From: Druceiella hillmani | Lineage: Eukaryota; Arthropoda; Insecta; Lepidoptera; Hepialidae | DNA: 64,000 bases | Reading direction: 5' to 3' | NCBI GenBank assembly: GCA_039881145.1 | Contig: JAYKKI010000066.1 | Location: forward strand, 11,983,501-12,047,500 | Shown: positions 25,179-37,222 of the stretch, piece by piece | How the letters are laid out: each line of letters opens with the position of its first letter | Numbering within the stretch: position 1 is the first letter of the stretch | Position numbers and translations under genes: made by a program | Notes under the pieces: generated by a model | Seen by the model: the letters and a program-made list of their open reading frames with translations, nothing else | Told to the model about the DNA's origin: nothing | Databases searched by the model: none

Positions 25179-25337
25179 CTAACTTGTGTACCAGCTGCGT
25201 GTCGTAGTAAATTTTGTAAGGTGCGGACGATTTTTGTACGCTTCCAATTTACACACTATCGGTACTGGTACCTTTTCAGCATTCTCACTGGTTTCGGATG
25301 CTCTCTCGCAAGAGGGGTTTCCCTGTTCATGAGGCAT
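25179..25337 (-). CDS. Small open frame of unknown function (52 codons)
   Basis: The frame runs from ATG (25337) to TAG (25179). It starts MPHEQGNPSCERASETSENA and is hydrophilic, rich in Glu, Ser and Thr at the N-terminus and basic near the end. Its GC content (about 45%) is clearly above the flanks, which suggests a coding or transposon origin. It lies about 370 bases upstream, in the same orientation, of the Tc1 relic. It does not resemble a Tc1 DNA-binding domain. No splice sites were assigned, and it may be an exon fragment, part of another element, or chance. Confidence 0.2.
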   Translation of the reverse strand: MPHEQGNPSCERASETSENAEKVPVPIVCKLEAYKNRPHLTKFTTTRSWYTS

Positions 25338-25872
25338 CGAAAACTAAGCGTAGTAATGAAGACTAATACCGAAACGAAAGAAAATGGCTAAACAATTAAA
25401 TGTGTAAATTAAGGTAGTACTGTCAAGAGCAATGTCAGATTAGGTTAGGTTGAGTTAGATTGAGCTAGCTTGGATTATATTCACTATCCATACAATAGAT
25501 GATGCTACGTGTTTTCTCGAGATGAAGATTTTCACCTGCACATAAATGAAAAATTGAATAGGGTAATTTGACATTTCAATGAAAATGTACTTCTTGACTA
25601 GGGTGGCCATTATAATTGTTATAACATATGGTGTAACGTGTATTAATCTTGTAGTTAACTTAATAATAACTTCTAAATGTTCACGCGAACCAAGCCGTGG
25701 GCATTAAGACTCGTAAGTTAAAAATTAGCATATTTTATTTATCTGCATAATTATTAACGTTTTATGGCACATTTCAATGATTAATACGAATAGCACTTTA
25801 ATTTAAAACACTTAGGCTAGCCCAACGACCTGCAAACATTTTCATAACAATATCTGCAAATTACAGTATTAT

Positions 25873-25997
<125 letters not shown>

Positions 25998-26741
25998 GCA
26001 AGTATATCACGTTCCTGCAGAATGAATAAATTAATCTTTTCTCCTTGTTCCCCTTATGAAAGATCCCTTTCTTTCTGAATTTAAAAAGAATTATACGTAT
26101 TCGTTCACGACGATATCATACCGATTATTTTCATATACAAGCAAATATAAGAATATATTCCAGTAAATGTATCTTTTTCTTGCTAGGTCAATTTAAGACT
26201 AGACTCAAACAATAGTTATTTCCTAATGTAACCCAGACGTTCGATAATATGAAGATCATATTGTAACAGATTTAATACATTTCCTAATGGAGAAGATGAA
26301 AAGTTTGAGACTGTATAAGCTAATCTAAAATAACTGAACGTACGTTAAGTTCGAACGTATTACAAGTTATGCGTAAAGCCACATTATGTATGTATGAATG
26401 ATAAATAAATACATATGTGAACTGAAATAGACGTAATCTTAATAGGGTTAATGTGAATAACATTTACCAATTTTATGCGAATGACATTTACAATATGGGA
26501 TTGTAATGAAATGAATTTCCTATTACAAGTTCCCTAACCTTTGATTAATTGTTATATATAACATTCAGAAATACGCATGCCTCTTTGATAATATATAAAT
26601 ATTGTATTATTGTGCTAATGAACACAGCCCAAAGACAACGCCTTATTTTTATAAAATATATTGCCGATCATATCTTTCACAGGTATGAAAACGTGGTACA
26701 TATTTAAAAAAGTTTAATATCTAGAGTCATCGCCATAATAC

Positions 26742-26833
<92 letters not shown>

Positions 26834-26838
26834 ATATA

Positions 26839-26881
<43 letters not shown>
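26742..26881. repeat. (TA)n microsatellite
   Basis: About 140 bases, the longest TA array of the window, with one ATTATTAT/TTTA break near 26829-26842. Confidence 0.95.
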
Positions 26882-26885
<4 letters not shown>

Positions 26886-27343
26886 TTTAGAGTTTTCTTA
26901 ATATTTAGTTGACAAAGAAAGAGAAGGGTTCCACAAAAAGCACTGTACTTTGGCACTTCCAAATTTAACTTAGATTCATAAGAACTATAAAGTAGCAAAG
27001 GTTTATTTCTGGATGTAAAGACAAATAACTAAATTTTCTTCATATATTACGAAATGACTAGTAGTAGGTAAAGGTGTCTTCAGACCGTCGCCATGGTTAT
27101 ATTGTTAGACAGCTCTGATTTTAGATACAGATAGGCTTATTACTCTTAGTACGAAATCGTTAAACCAAATTCATAAAATAATAAGAAGTTGGTTATTACT
27201 AAGACATGGTACTATAAAGAAATATAAACTTAATTTTAAATTGTGACCGTGTCATATTCACGCAGTATGGCTGCTTTACATTAATTTTGATGATAGTTTT
27301 ATTTGGTGGCATTTCCAAAGGGCCACTCGTTTACTTCACTGCT

Positions 27344-27377
<34 letters not shown>

Positions 27378-27387
27378 AATATATATA

Positions 27388-27460
<73 letters not shown>
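27344..27460. repeat. Compound (TA)n(TG)n microsatellite inside the mariner
   Basis: A TA block with GTGTA interruptions is followed by about 11 TG units (27436-27460). It lies between the left TIR and the transposase start. Confidence 0.95.
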
Positions 27461-27663
27461 ACGCTGTTCAAAAAGTATCGCAAATTTTTTTTTCTGCGGG
27501 CTATGTATATTCGATTTTCGATTTATTTGTAGCGTTATTTTGGTACTCGTGTCTCTAACTTATGCTGATAAGTTCGGCCATTTTGAATTTTCATTTAATT
27601 TTTGATCAGCTATTTTGCTTGGACGTGTTTTGTGTCGTCTTCTATTTTTGCATATTCCAAAAA

Positions 27664-28112
27664 ATGGAGCAAAGAATCTGTATAACATTTTGTGTGAAAA
27701 ACAAAATTAAGTACACGAACGTATTCCGAATGTTGACTGTGGCATATGGTGAAGCTATCTTGGACCAAAGCAACGTTTATTGGTGGTACAAAATGTTCTC
27801 AGAGGGTCGAGAAGATGTGAACGACGAAGAGCGTTCCGGACGCCCGATCACGTCCACAGCAGACGAAAAAATTTATGAAGTGAAGAAAATAGTACTGGCC
27901 AATCATCGAATCACCATTAGAGAAGTTGCTGAGGACCTAAACATATCGATTGGCTTGTGCCATTCGATTTAAACTAATGATTAGGGCCAGAGAGCGATCG
28001 CCTCGAAATTCGTACCAAATGTGCTCAATTTCGACTGAAAGCAGCATCGCATTAACATTATTAACGAGCTGTTGGACTCTATCCGCGACGACCCAAAATT
28101 GCAAATCATAAA
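27664..28112 (+). pseudogene. Mariner transposase N-terminal (HTH) fragment
   Basis: ATG at 27664 was chosen because MEQRICITFCVKNKIK matches the usual mariner start. An in-frame upstream ATG at 27562 only adds AT-rich filler. Residues 1-102 cover both DNA-binding helix-turn-helix units, including WWYKMFSEGREDVNDEERSG then RPITSTADEK, and ITIREVAEDLNISIG. Stops at 27970, 27982 and about 28037 interrupt the same frame, which continues as ASKFVPNVLNFD, QHRINIINELLDSIRDDPKL. All three catalytic aspartates (DD34D region) are deleted. A 102-residue DNA-binding-only product could still be translated from the first frame. Confidence 0.9.
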
Positions 28113-28162
28113 AATTAGTGCGAATCAGCCATACTGCGTGAATATGACACGGTCACAATTTA

Positions 28163-28927
28163 ATACTAAGTCTATGTTTCTATATAGTACTGTGATAAAT
28201 ATATCTTTATATATATATGCTACATGAGCTAAACGAATGTTCCAAATTTTCTGATTGTTAAGCTGAGGTGAATAATTGCCAAGTTAAAAGCAGTTTAATT
28301 CTGAATGACAAAGTACTAGAATCCTAAACTACTAAACAGTGCTACTTTTCTGGGAAAAATTCTGGATATGAAAAGTGAACGCCTACAGACATCTAGTAAG
28401 TTAAGTTCAGCTTCATTTTCAAGTAAGAAAATTACGTAATTGACATATAAAAAAAAACAATGATGGGGTTAGTTTAGTTTACTTGTTTCCAGAGTATCAC
28501 ATCGTGTGGTATTATTTTATAAAGCAGAGCTGGTGCTAATGATTTGATTTGATTGATTTAATTCGTAAAAGAGGGCTGCCAGTGTTAAAGGAAATTTCGA
28601 GAAATGTTGCGGGATCTTTTGAAGGAGATAAATATTATCATTTTATGGTCATTATAATATGATAATATCATACATATAGAAGGAACTTTCCACTGCAAAA
28701 TTTAAATCGTATGTTAAGCAAATGCTTATTTCTAAGGCCTATTCCAATTTCAGTGATTATTTTAATAATAAAGGAGTGTGTACTTCATATAATTTAGCAG
28801 ACTTTCATATGGATTGTGAGAATGATTGAATATAATGATGGTAAAGTAGATCGCGATTTGGTCAAGGGGACTTTAATTGTGCTACTTGGAAAAAATTCTT
28901 AAAATAATGGTTTTTCAGTTAAATATG

Positions 28928-28974
<47 letters not shown>

Positions 28975-30762
28975 TGGCGAACATATATAAGAACGACTGA
29001 TGCCGAAGCCCCCATTGGGTAAACAAATAGGTGACACTTTACATTTAGCATTCTGATTTTAGCATTTTTCAATGTCAAAATAAAGTCATTTTGGTTGGTT
29101 GGTTGGTATCATGCCGACATGAGATGAGGAAGCGGCAACAAAATTCATGCAGATAAATTACACATTTGACGATATTAATTATATTTTCAATAAAGAGCTC
29201 TCCGCTGAATGGATTTTTTTTCTTGGATAATCGATATTTTCAGAGCAGTTGTATAAGAAATTGTTCCTTTCTATATAAAAAGGAAACGTTTTATAAGACA
29301 ATTACTCTAAAAATAATTAATTTATAAAAAATATTTTGGTCAATTTATCCCATTTCCTTCATAGAATCTCAAGATATTGGCAAAAACACGTTTATAAACT
29401 TGGCGGCAGGTAAAATGGACAGACTAAAACAAAATTGTAAGGTTATAGTTCATCCTCTACTACTACTTTAATCACCCTACCGACTGTGCTTCATTCACCT
29501 AATGTGTCCTAATAGTTTAAGAAAAATAGAAAAAAAGGTAATTGCAATTTAATTAAAATGGTAATTTAATCAAAAACGTATAAATCCAATAAAAATATTT
29601 TTTACTAGTGTTCAGAGGTAACAATTTATAGACAATAAGTGTGAAAACGTATGAATTCTGGTAAATCTAAAAATAACGCCAAGTATTGAAGAAGATTTCG
29701 ATGGTAGTTTGTGAAATTATTGGTGAACTATCTTTTTCATTGATCTATTCATTAAAAATTATTAATAATGAATCGAATATCCCCAAAATAATATTTTATA
29801 AAATAATACTTTTGTTTAGGCAGTTTATGCGAAATAAGCATTACTCACAATATGTGCAGATATATTTTACTCTACACTAATAGACTAAGAATCATTAAAA
29901 AGTAAAATATTTAAATTAATAGGTCTCAACTATAACTTATTTTGTGCTTAAAGCACACTTAGTCTAAAATAATAGTGACGTAAAATATTAAAATTCACAA
30001 ACTTATTAAAGGAAATCATTTAAAATTTGCTTCCATATACATTCACACGTCTGCATATACGTACACAATCAAAACTCTATGATTAAAGTAACTTAGAGAC
30101 CATTGTTGATACACAACTGCAAACAACCTTTAATTAATTTATATATGTTACTTTTTAAATACCCTCACGTTCATATATATCCTAGTCAATTATAAATAAG
30201 ACGCTTTAATTATTCGCATCTATTACAAAATTATATAAAAGTCACTTTTTTCGTCAGTTTTCGTTTTATTATTTTCCTCGAAAATCTTTAAAAAAAATCA
30301 AAACTTTTTTTTCTGTCCGTCAGTCTGTAAATCTTAAATTGTTGCGGTGTGTATTCAAATCATAACATAATCAACATGTTAACTTATACTAAAAAATATT
30401 TTTTATTGAAAATGTTTTTATTCTGAAATAATTTCAATTATGTCATTACTTTTTCCCGTCATAAAAATGTTATATAGATTTTACAATTAATCATATTACA
30501 GTTTTCATTCTATATGATCCATGTTTCTAAAAACGATAATGGCTGCTTATGGATATTCAATGGATACTCAGATATTGTGCTCAGGTTATTTATTTCATAT
30601 TTGCATTAATATGTGGAGTAATGGCTAATATCATGATTTGTCATATACAACATACATTTTTATGCTAATAAAATGCTTTGTACATATTGAAATATGAGTA
30701 TTTACTATATCAGTTATAATACTGATTTATGTTCGCAGCAATTAGTTAATTTAATTTTATGG
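28163..30762. other. AT-rich stretch, no gene recognised
   Basis: It contains one TA array and a (TTGG)4 run at about 29089-29107. TACAGTGGCGAACATATA, a Tc1-like terminus, abuts the TA array at 28970. Frames such as 29686-29880 show no motifs. Confidence 0.45.
28928..28971. repeat. (TA)n microsatellite
   Basis: About 44 bases of TA directly followed by CAGTGGCGAAC. Confidence 0.95.
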
Positions 30763-30926
30763 CACAATTAAATGAAACTACGTGATGTAGCATTATTTCT
30801 ACTTTCTTTAATTTCTTTACCACGACCTAGGTTTCGTTTTGTTGTAATACAACGAAACCTAGGTCGTGGTAAAGAAATTAAAGAAAGTAGAAATAATACT
30901 ACGTCACGTAGTTTCATTTAATTGTG
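30763..30926. mobile_element. Fold-back of Penelope-like 3' ends, near-perfect palindrome (copy B)
   Basis: A 76-bp arm (30763-30838) is repeated in inverse at 30851-30926 with only two mismatches around a 12-base loop. Each arm is the Penelope-like 3' end seen at 21470-21550, running from CACAATTAAATGAAACTACG inward to CGACCTAGGTTTCGTT. The right arm is followed to about 30970 by a further 45 bases shared with copies C and D (ending CCAAATATATTCAATA). The hammerhead core CTGANGA is missing because the fold-back joint lies within stem II. Confidence 0.85.
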
Positions 30927-30971
30927 AATAATGCATTTCTACAAAATTAACGCCAAATATATTCAATATTA

Positions 30972-31662
30972 ATTTTATGGATTAATTTACTGAAATAGCT
31001 AATAATTGAATATTTCCTTTCCTTAGTAAATGAATATTTCTTATCGACAAACCATGCACACATTGGTATCCCGGAATATTTTTCTCTAGGTATTATTAGT
31101 ATTTAGCTATAAAATATTCCACATCTCATACTTTTCATATTGAGCCCAGAATTGATGTAATAATTTAGTTACTCAGCTTCTCAATGACTTCAAAGTATTG
31201 AAAGTTTTCTGAAGATGATATGTGTCATCTGGTTTTGAAGTAATTTCTAAAATACGGAAATTTGGATACGACTTTGACACAATGTTATATTTTTATATAA
31301 CAGCTTTAGTTGATAAAATTTTGCAGCCTTGAGAATATCAAACATATAAACTATATAACTTGATGGTAAGGCAACGAGTAGGTTAATTTATATACTGCCT
31401 ATATTTACATAAATAACACATTGAACTTGAAAATACTAATAATAATCTCGTAAGTCATAAAGGAATTTTAAAGCTGACTGTTTTTGTATTACATTTTGAA
31501 GTCTTCTATAAAATTACAATAAGTAATATCACAAAGCGTTATGAATATTTCTGTGAAGAAGCTATTTAGAGGTCATAATCATAAAAGCCAAACAAAATGT
31601 AAAAGAAATTTAACACCAAAACTTCATTCCTCTAACTTTGTGGAGGCGTCTTCTATTAACAA
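30972..31662. other. AT-rich stretch, nothing recognised
   Basis: No frames with motifs and no repeats. The segment leads into the GGGGAA array. An ATG at 31541 opens a frame that continues into the array and is not considered a gene. Confidence 0.5.
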
Positions 31663-32524
31663 GGGGAAGGGGAAGGGGAAGGGGAAGGGAAGGGGAAGGG
31701 GAAGGGGAAGGGGAAGGGGAAGGGGAAGGGGAAGGGGAAGGGGAAGGGGAAGGGGAAGGGGAAGGGGAAGGGGAAGGGGAAGGGGAAGGGGAAGGGGAAG
31801 GGGAAGGGGAAGGGGAAGGGGAAGGGGAAGGGGAAGGGGAAGGGGGAAGGGGAAGGGGAAGGGGAAGGGGAAGGGGAAGGGGAAGGGGGAAGGGGAAGGG
31901 GAAGGGGAAGGGGAAGGGGAAGGGGAAGGGGAAGGGGAAGGGGAAGGGGAAGGGGAAGGGGAAGGGGAAGGGGAAGGGGAAGGGGAAGGGGAAGGGGAAG
32001 GGGAAGGGGAAGGGAAGGGGAAGGGGAAGGGGAAGGGGAAGGGGAAGGGGAAGGGGAAGGGGAAGGGGAAGGGGAAGGGGAAGGGGAAGGGGAAGGGGAA
32101 GGGGAAGGGGAAGGGGAAGGGGAAGGGGAAGGGGAAGGGGAAGGGGAAGGGGAAGGGGAAGGGGAAGGGGAAGGGGAAGGGGAAGGGGAAGGGGAAGGGG
32201 AAGGGGAAGGGGAAGGGGAAGGGGAAGGGGAAGGGGAAGGGGAAGGGGAAGGGGAAGGGGAAGGGGAAGGGGAAGGGGAAAGTGGGGAAGGGGAAGGGGA
32301 AGGGGAAGGGGAAGGGGAAGGGGAAGGGGAAGGGGAAGGGGAAGGGGAAGGGGAAGGGGAAGGGGAAGGGGAAGGGGAAGGGGAAGGGGAAGGGGAAGGG
32401 GAAGGGGAAGGGGAAGGGGAAGGGGAAGGGGAAGGGAAGGGGAAGGGGAAGGGGAAGGGGAAGGGGGGAAGGGGAAGGGGAGGGGAAGGGGACGGGGAAG
32501 GGGAAGGGGAAGGGGAAGGGGAGA
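31663..32524 (+). repeat. (GGGGAA)n satellite, about 860 bp
   Basis: About 143 hexamer units with rare length variants: GGGAA at about 31688, 32011 and 32434; GGGGGAA at about 31842 and 31886; an AGTGG interruption at 32280; GGACGGGG near 32491. The plus strand is pure purine for hundreds of bases. Every four units contain four G-runs, so G-quadruplex formation on one strand and triplex (H-DNA) formation are both expected from the sequence. The frames through it (Gly-Lys/Gly-Arg, Ser-Pro and so on) are artefacts. Confidence 0.98.
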
Positions 32525-34696
32525 AATAAATCATAAGGTTTAACGTGGGTAAAATGAGATAGGAAGCATTATACAAGTGTTTTCTTATGTTCGTGGTAGT
32601 GTTTCTTATGTTGGGTGTAAATTGAAAACGTAAAGTGAATAATGTTTCTAAGAAAAATGGGTTTTTTCCATAATCCAAGACTAAATATCTTGCACCATTT
32701 CTAAAATGAAGCGATTCTCGAGAAGCAACAAATAAAAGATGAAAAAAAAATAGAAATATAAGTAACTGTTGTGCACCGATTTTAGTAAGGATAAAAAATA
32801 ATGTATACTTTATATAATTGCTGCATTTTTGTTACCAGCTAACTTGTTACATTTCTTGATAAAATAAATCAGTTGCTTGGAGATATTTTCATATTTTAAT
32901 ATTGTGAACTAGAATATCCCTATATTTATTAATACAGTCACTCCTTACTTTCAACTGTTTTTAAAAACCATGTCTTATTAATATTAAAAATACAAATTGT
33001 ATACCTAGTCCCATAAGCATAGTTACTGGCAACAATGTCCCTTTTAGAACTGGCTCTCTTCATAATTTACATAGGTCATTCGCTCTGTTTACAATCTTTC
33101 GTATATAGTTAGAGCCATTAGTTACTACGCTTACTTATTTGTGAAGGTCCTTAGCAAAGGTGCTTGGACCGAGTGATGATATACAGAGAGAACAATTTTT
33201 CTAGACTTTGTTACAGAGGTAAGATATTTTTAATCATCTCTAATAAAGTAACAGTTACAGTTTTTAAAATGCTTGAAAACACTCCCACATGATATAACTC
33301 AGCTCTTTGAGAATTAACCACGTTTTGTTAAAAAAAGCACTTGCAATATTTTTTAGCATTCGGTCAAAATATGATTATCGTTCACAACGCAGTATTCTGG
33401 CCTATTTTAGTTTAAAGTATATTTAACTTATTTTAGTTTAATATTTATTTATTATATCTGGCTACAGACTTTATTTAAATTTATACCCTTAATGTTTCAT
33501 TTTGAAATAATAGTACAGAGGAGTAAAAATGGTAGAGCATTTAATTTTTAACACAACTTTATTTACTTATTAAGTCTTCATTGCAACATTTTTACGTGCA
33601 GCGGACTGGATTACTACAAGAGAAATCTCTTCTTGTCAATCACAACTTAGGAATATAATTAATTACTTGAGAGATGGATTGTAAAAGATAAATTTATTAC
33701 AATTCGTAGCATATTATTAAACATTTAAAGTAAAAAAAACATACGTTTGCAAATAGGAATTTAACATATTTGCAATAACTCGAAACAAGCCAAACTAATT
33801 TTGAAAGCAAATTGTTATTAGTTTTCAATGAATTCCATGACCATGTCAAATACAAAAATAGTAAATTAATTTTCATGGAAAGACAATGTTTAAGAATGCG
33901 AAACCTATCACCAGGGTAAGAAGTCTATGTGGATTTTCAAAATATTATAAAGTAAGGAAACAACATTAAAATTGCACCGATCTCTAATCGCCATCCATTT
34001 GAGTCGAAATCTTAATTCAGAAATGTAATCATATTTTTATGGCCAAATATGTAACGGACATATTAATTTTGAAGTTTGTTAAATAAATGGTTAGTAAGTT
34101 ATATATATATAAAGAAGTCACAAGTAGCCCTATTCACCCTGGAAACTTCTCCCATGAAACTATAGATTTCCCATGGAAACAATTGGCTTTTGTTTGTTAA
34201 ATAGTCGTGCTTAAAAATAATTCTTTTAACTTTATTATATGGCTAGCTTATACTAATTTTAAACAAAAACCATAAATTAGCCATTTGGAATCCTTTGGAA
34301 GATATAGAAATTATTAACGCCTTACTGCGTTCAATTTAGTGGCAAATAGTTACTGATACACGGGCGCCCGCTACAGGTAAAAGCCCATACTATACGATCT
34401 GAAATTTCAAAGATTGATCCTAAATTCTAACTCGGTATACATAAGTCCTTGTTAAGCCGTATTTATCAAAACAAATGGACTATTACATTTATATTTAAGC
34501 ATATTCACATTTACTAAAATATTTATACAAATATATTTTTAGATTGTATATTTATAGTAAGTAAGTCATAGAAACAAAGTTTTAATGCGATATAAAGAAT
34601 AGGGTACCAAAAATTATATTTCACAAATAGATTTGTAATTATTAAATCACGAAGTAGATTTTTTAAATAACGATAATCGACCGACAAGAACACGCC
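32525..34696. other. AT-rich stretch, nothing recognised
   Basis: Only short chance frames. A slightly GC-richer part at 33020-33190 gave no coding motif. CGGGCGCCCG at about 34361 is an isolated 10-bp palindrome. Confidence 0.5.
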
Positions 34697-35270
34697 GTTT
34701 ACGTATTTCAAAGAGCTTCTTATATCAGTATTTCCGGTTAGATTCTGATGCTATTTCTTCTTATACGTTAAATTATTTTTCGTAGTTAATATCAGCTATT
34801 TGTCACATTTTGTCGAGAATAAAGCATAAAACTTATTTTGTTTCTCCCCTGAACGTTAATCGTTCAATTTTATAATTGTCAATAAGATAATGAAATTCTC
34901 TAACCATTAAAATAGTGACAGAGATTTAATGTAAGAAAAAACTTATATTTTAGTACCTCAAAATGGGGTAATTTTGTACTAAATATTTACCTATTCGGAT
35001 ATTAAATAATGTTTTTGAATATGAATATACTTTATTTTACGACTGTGGCAAACATTCAAGAAATATCTTAGTTTCCTCTTTTAAATAATGTGGTTGTCGA
35101 GTTACGGAGAAGAAAAAAAATAAAGCACGTAACTAGGTGCTTTATTCTTGATACAACTTGATGCTAAAAAGCTGATATTAACTACGAAAAATTATTTAAT
35201 ATATAAGAAGAAACAGTATCAAAATCTAACCGGAAGTATTGAAATAAGAAGCTGTTTGATACACGTAAAC
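34697..35270. repeat. Palindromic (fold-back) element with about 130-bp arms
   Basis: The left arm 34697-34826 and right arm about 35139-35270 are inverted copies with moderate divergence. Shared blocks are GTTTACGT, AGCTTCTTAT, CTTCCGGTTAGATT-type, TTTCTTCTTATA, TTTTTCGTAGTTAATATCAG and AGAATAAAGCA. The interior of about 310 bases is unrelated AT-rich DNA. At the inner edge of the right arm a perfect 10-bp hairpin AATAAAGCAC/GTGCTTTATT lies at 35119-35146. No transposase frame is present, so this is a fold-back or MITE-type element. Confidence 0.75.
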
Positions 35271-35507
35271 TATAAAACATAGTAGTAACTGACCAAACAT
35301 TTTTCGTAAAGTTAAAAAATCTAAGTACATACGGCGTATGCTTAGATTCGCATTAATGAAAATTTAACTACAAATCTAAATAAAAGATTGTACAACCACA
35401 GAACCGGAACATACGTCTTTAAAATCCAACGTTCAAAAATTTATAATATATGACGATCTCAACAAGCTTCAACGGTACCTTTGGATCGCACGAATAGGCT
35501 AATTTTG

Positions 35508-35780
35508 CCTTCTAGAATCATTTTTCGAGCGTCTTGTTTAATGTATCACATATACTTCGGGTATATGGTTGTTGGTCGCTGTGTCCTTTGTCAGTTTAAA
35601 ATATAAAGCGGCCCGTCGCTCTGCATTCACAATCGCGAGACCTTAGTTTAAAAATTTAATTATTGCTTAGTGACAGATTTCATAATTCAGTGTATTAATT
35701 AGTGTTGAATATTATTTGATTGACAATAAAATTTAAACTATCAGCTTAATTTTATTGAAATTCAAATTGAAATAGTGAGT
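35508..35780 (+). promoter_or_regulatory. TATA promoter candidate with non-coding first exon
   Basis: TATAAAG at 35602-35608 lies in a local GC-richer context (GCGGCCCGTCGC). About 27 bases downstream is TTCACAATC, a possible start site, and A/GTGAGTTAC at 35774/35775 is a good splice donor. The 145-base interval between them has no ATG, as in many insect 5' UTR exons. TTCTAGAATCATTTTTC at about 35508-35524 resembles a heat-shock element, with inverted GAA units. No downstream coding exon was recognised in this window, so the promoter remains unproven. Confidence 0.35.
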
Positions 35781-37130
35781 TACTTTTTTAAAGTGTACTG
35801 AATATCTATTTAGATTGAGGACTAGAAAATCTGAAAATTTTAAAAGCGACTTTTTTAATTAATTACTTTGATAGTGTATTAAAATGTAATATGAAAGTAA
35901 TACTGAAACTTTTCAGGATATAAAAATTGGACCTGAGTAGCGAATTTATTATTTTATTAATTATTTTTAGAGGTGGCGACTATTTGGCAGATGACCCATA
36001 ATTTCTACATTCGACATAGTCAATATTCGTTCATTGGTCTAAGTTTTTCAAAGGCGTTATCGTGATAAAAGTTTACTTGTGCGAGGAGATTGCTCTATAA
36101 GTTCTTCCCAAATAACTACCAAACAATTGATGTTATACCCATTTGCGGTAAAAGCAGTTGAGTAATCTTAGTCGAATTATTCTAATATTTCGCGTCACTA
36201 TTAAATTCGATATCCCTTTTGAGCTTTGATTAAATAACGTAGTATACATCTCTGCCACCATAAATATCTATCTAGAACTTACTGTACTTGATTCATACAT
36301 TGATATGGATAAAAATATTTTTTTCTGAAACTGACGACAGGTTACTCTAATGTCAGTTTAAACATGAGCTTCACATTAATATTGTCTCAATTATCGTTGT
36401 TGAGTGACGTCTTTCAAGGAGATCGTTATTAATAAAGGTACAACCACACTTGAATTTATTATAATAACTGTAGACAATAATGTGAGGCGGGACTTTAATT
36501 TTAAAATTCAAATCGAAATTGATCATAACTTTGTTGTTGTTTGATACCACGATGCAAATATTATGAAAGGAAAATTATCGGGAAAGTTAAGGAAGTTAAA
36601 TTCATCGTGACGTGATATAGACCATGGTGAAATTGCTGCCGATTTGTAAAATGAAATAATAAATTCAAGCAAAGTACTTCAATTATTTAAGCAAGAGTTT
36701 GATTTTCAAAATGTTAATAATTTTATTACCCTTATTACAAATACCCTCTTCTAAAAGACCCTCTTCTTTGGCATGGAATACATTAAAAACAGTTATAAGC
36801 ATGAAATTGTAAAAACAGTTTTTCTTTTTACTTTAACAGTTTTTTTTCTGACTTTCATAAAATTATTCAATGTCAGTCGTCATAATTGTATAAATAAGTC
36901 GTAATTTATCTAAAGTTATAAAATAATTCAAATTAAAATAATAACTGTATGGCGATTAATATCTTATTTTTATTTGTGCGCGATTTGAGATTGTATATAA
37001 TCGGGATTTACACTTATGACCGTATTGTAAGTAAAACACTTGTAAACATCGTCATTTTCTCTTAGATTATTGAAAATTTCCACCGTGTTCCGAAACAAAG
37101 GTTATTCAGAATGTTCAGTAATTTCTTTTA
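35781..37130. other. AT-rich stretch, nothing recognised
   Basis: No coding motif. If the 35.6 kb promoter is real, this would be its first intron. Confidence 0.45.
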
Positions 37131-37164
37131 CATATATATATATATATATATATATTCATATATA

Positions 37165-37220
<56 letters not shown>
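37131..37220. repeat. (TA)n microsatellite
   Basis: TA blocks with CATATATAATACA and TGTA interruptions. Confidence 0.95.

Positions 37221-37222
<2 letters not shown>

Larger units (their letters stand above)
27239..28160 (+). mobile_element. Internally deleted mariner element, perfect 35-bp TIRs
   Basis: AATTGTGACCGTGTC begins the left TIR (27239-27273), which is repeated perfectly in inverse at 28126-28160. TA dinucleotides (27237-27238 and 28161-28162) flank both ends as the expected target duplication. The element is 922 bp, against about 1.3 kb for full mariners. Its frame encodes only the transposase N-terminal third, then jumps almost directly to the right TIR. A TA/TG microsatellite has grown inside the 5' untranslated part. 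The perfect TIRs suggest mobilisation in trans not very long ago. Confidence 0.92.

Noticed and set aside
31541..32678. Three long open frames (300-340 codons) through the GGGGAA array on both strands
   Set aside because: They are Gly-Lys/Gly-Arg/Gly-Glu and Ser-Pro translations of a hexamer repeat without stops, not genes.
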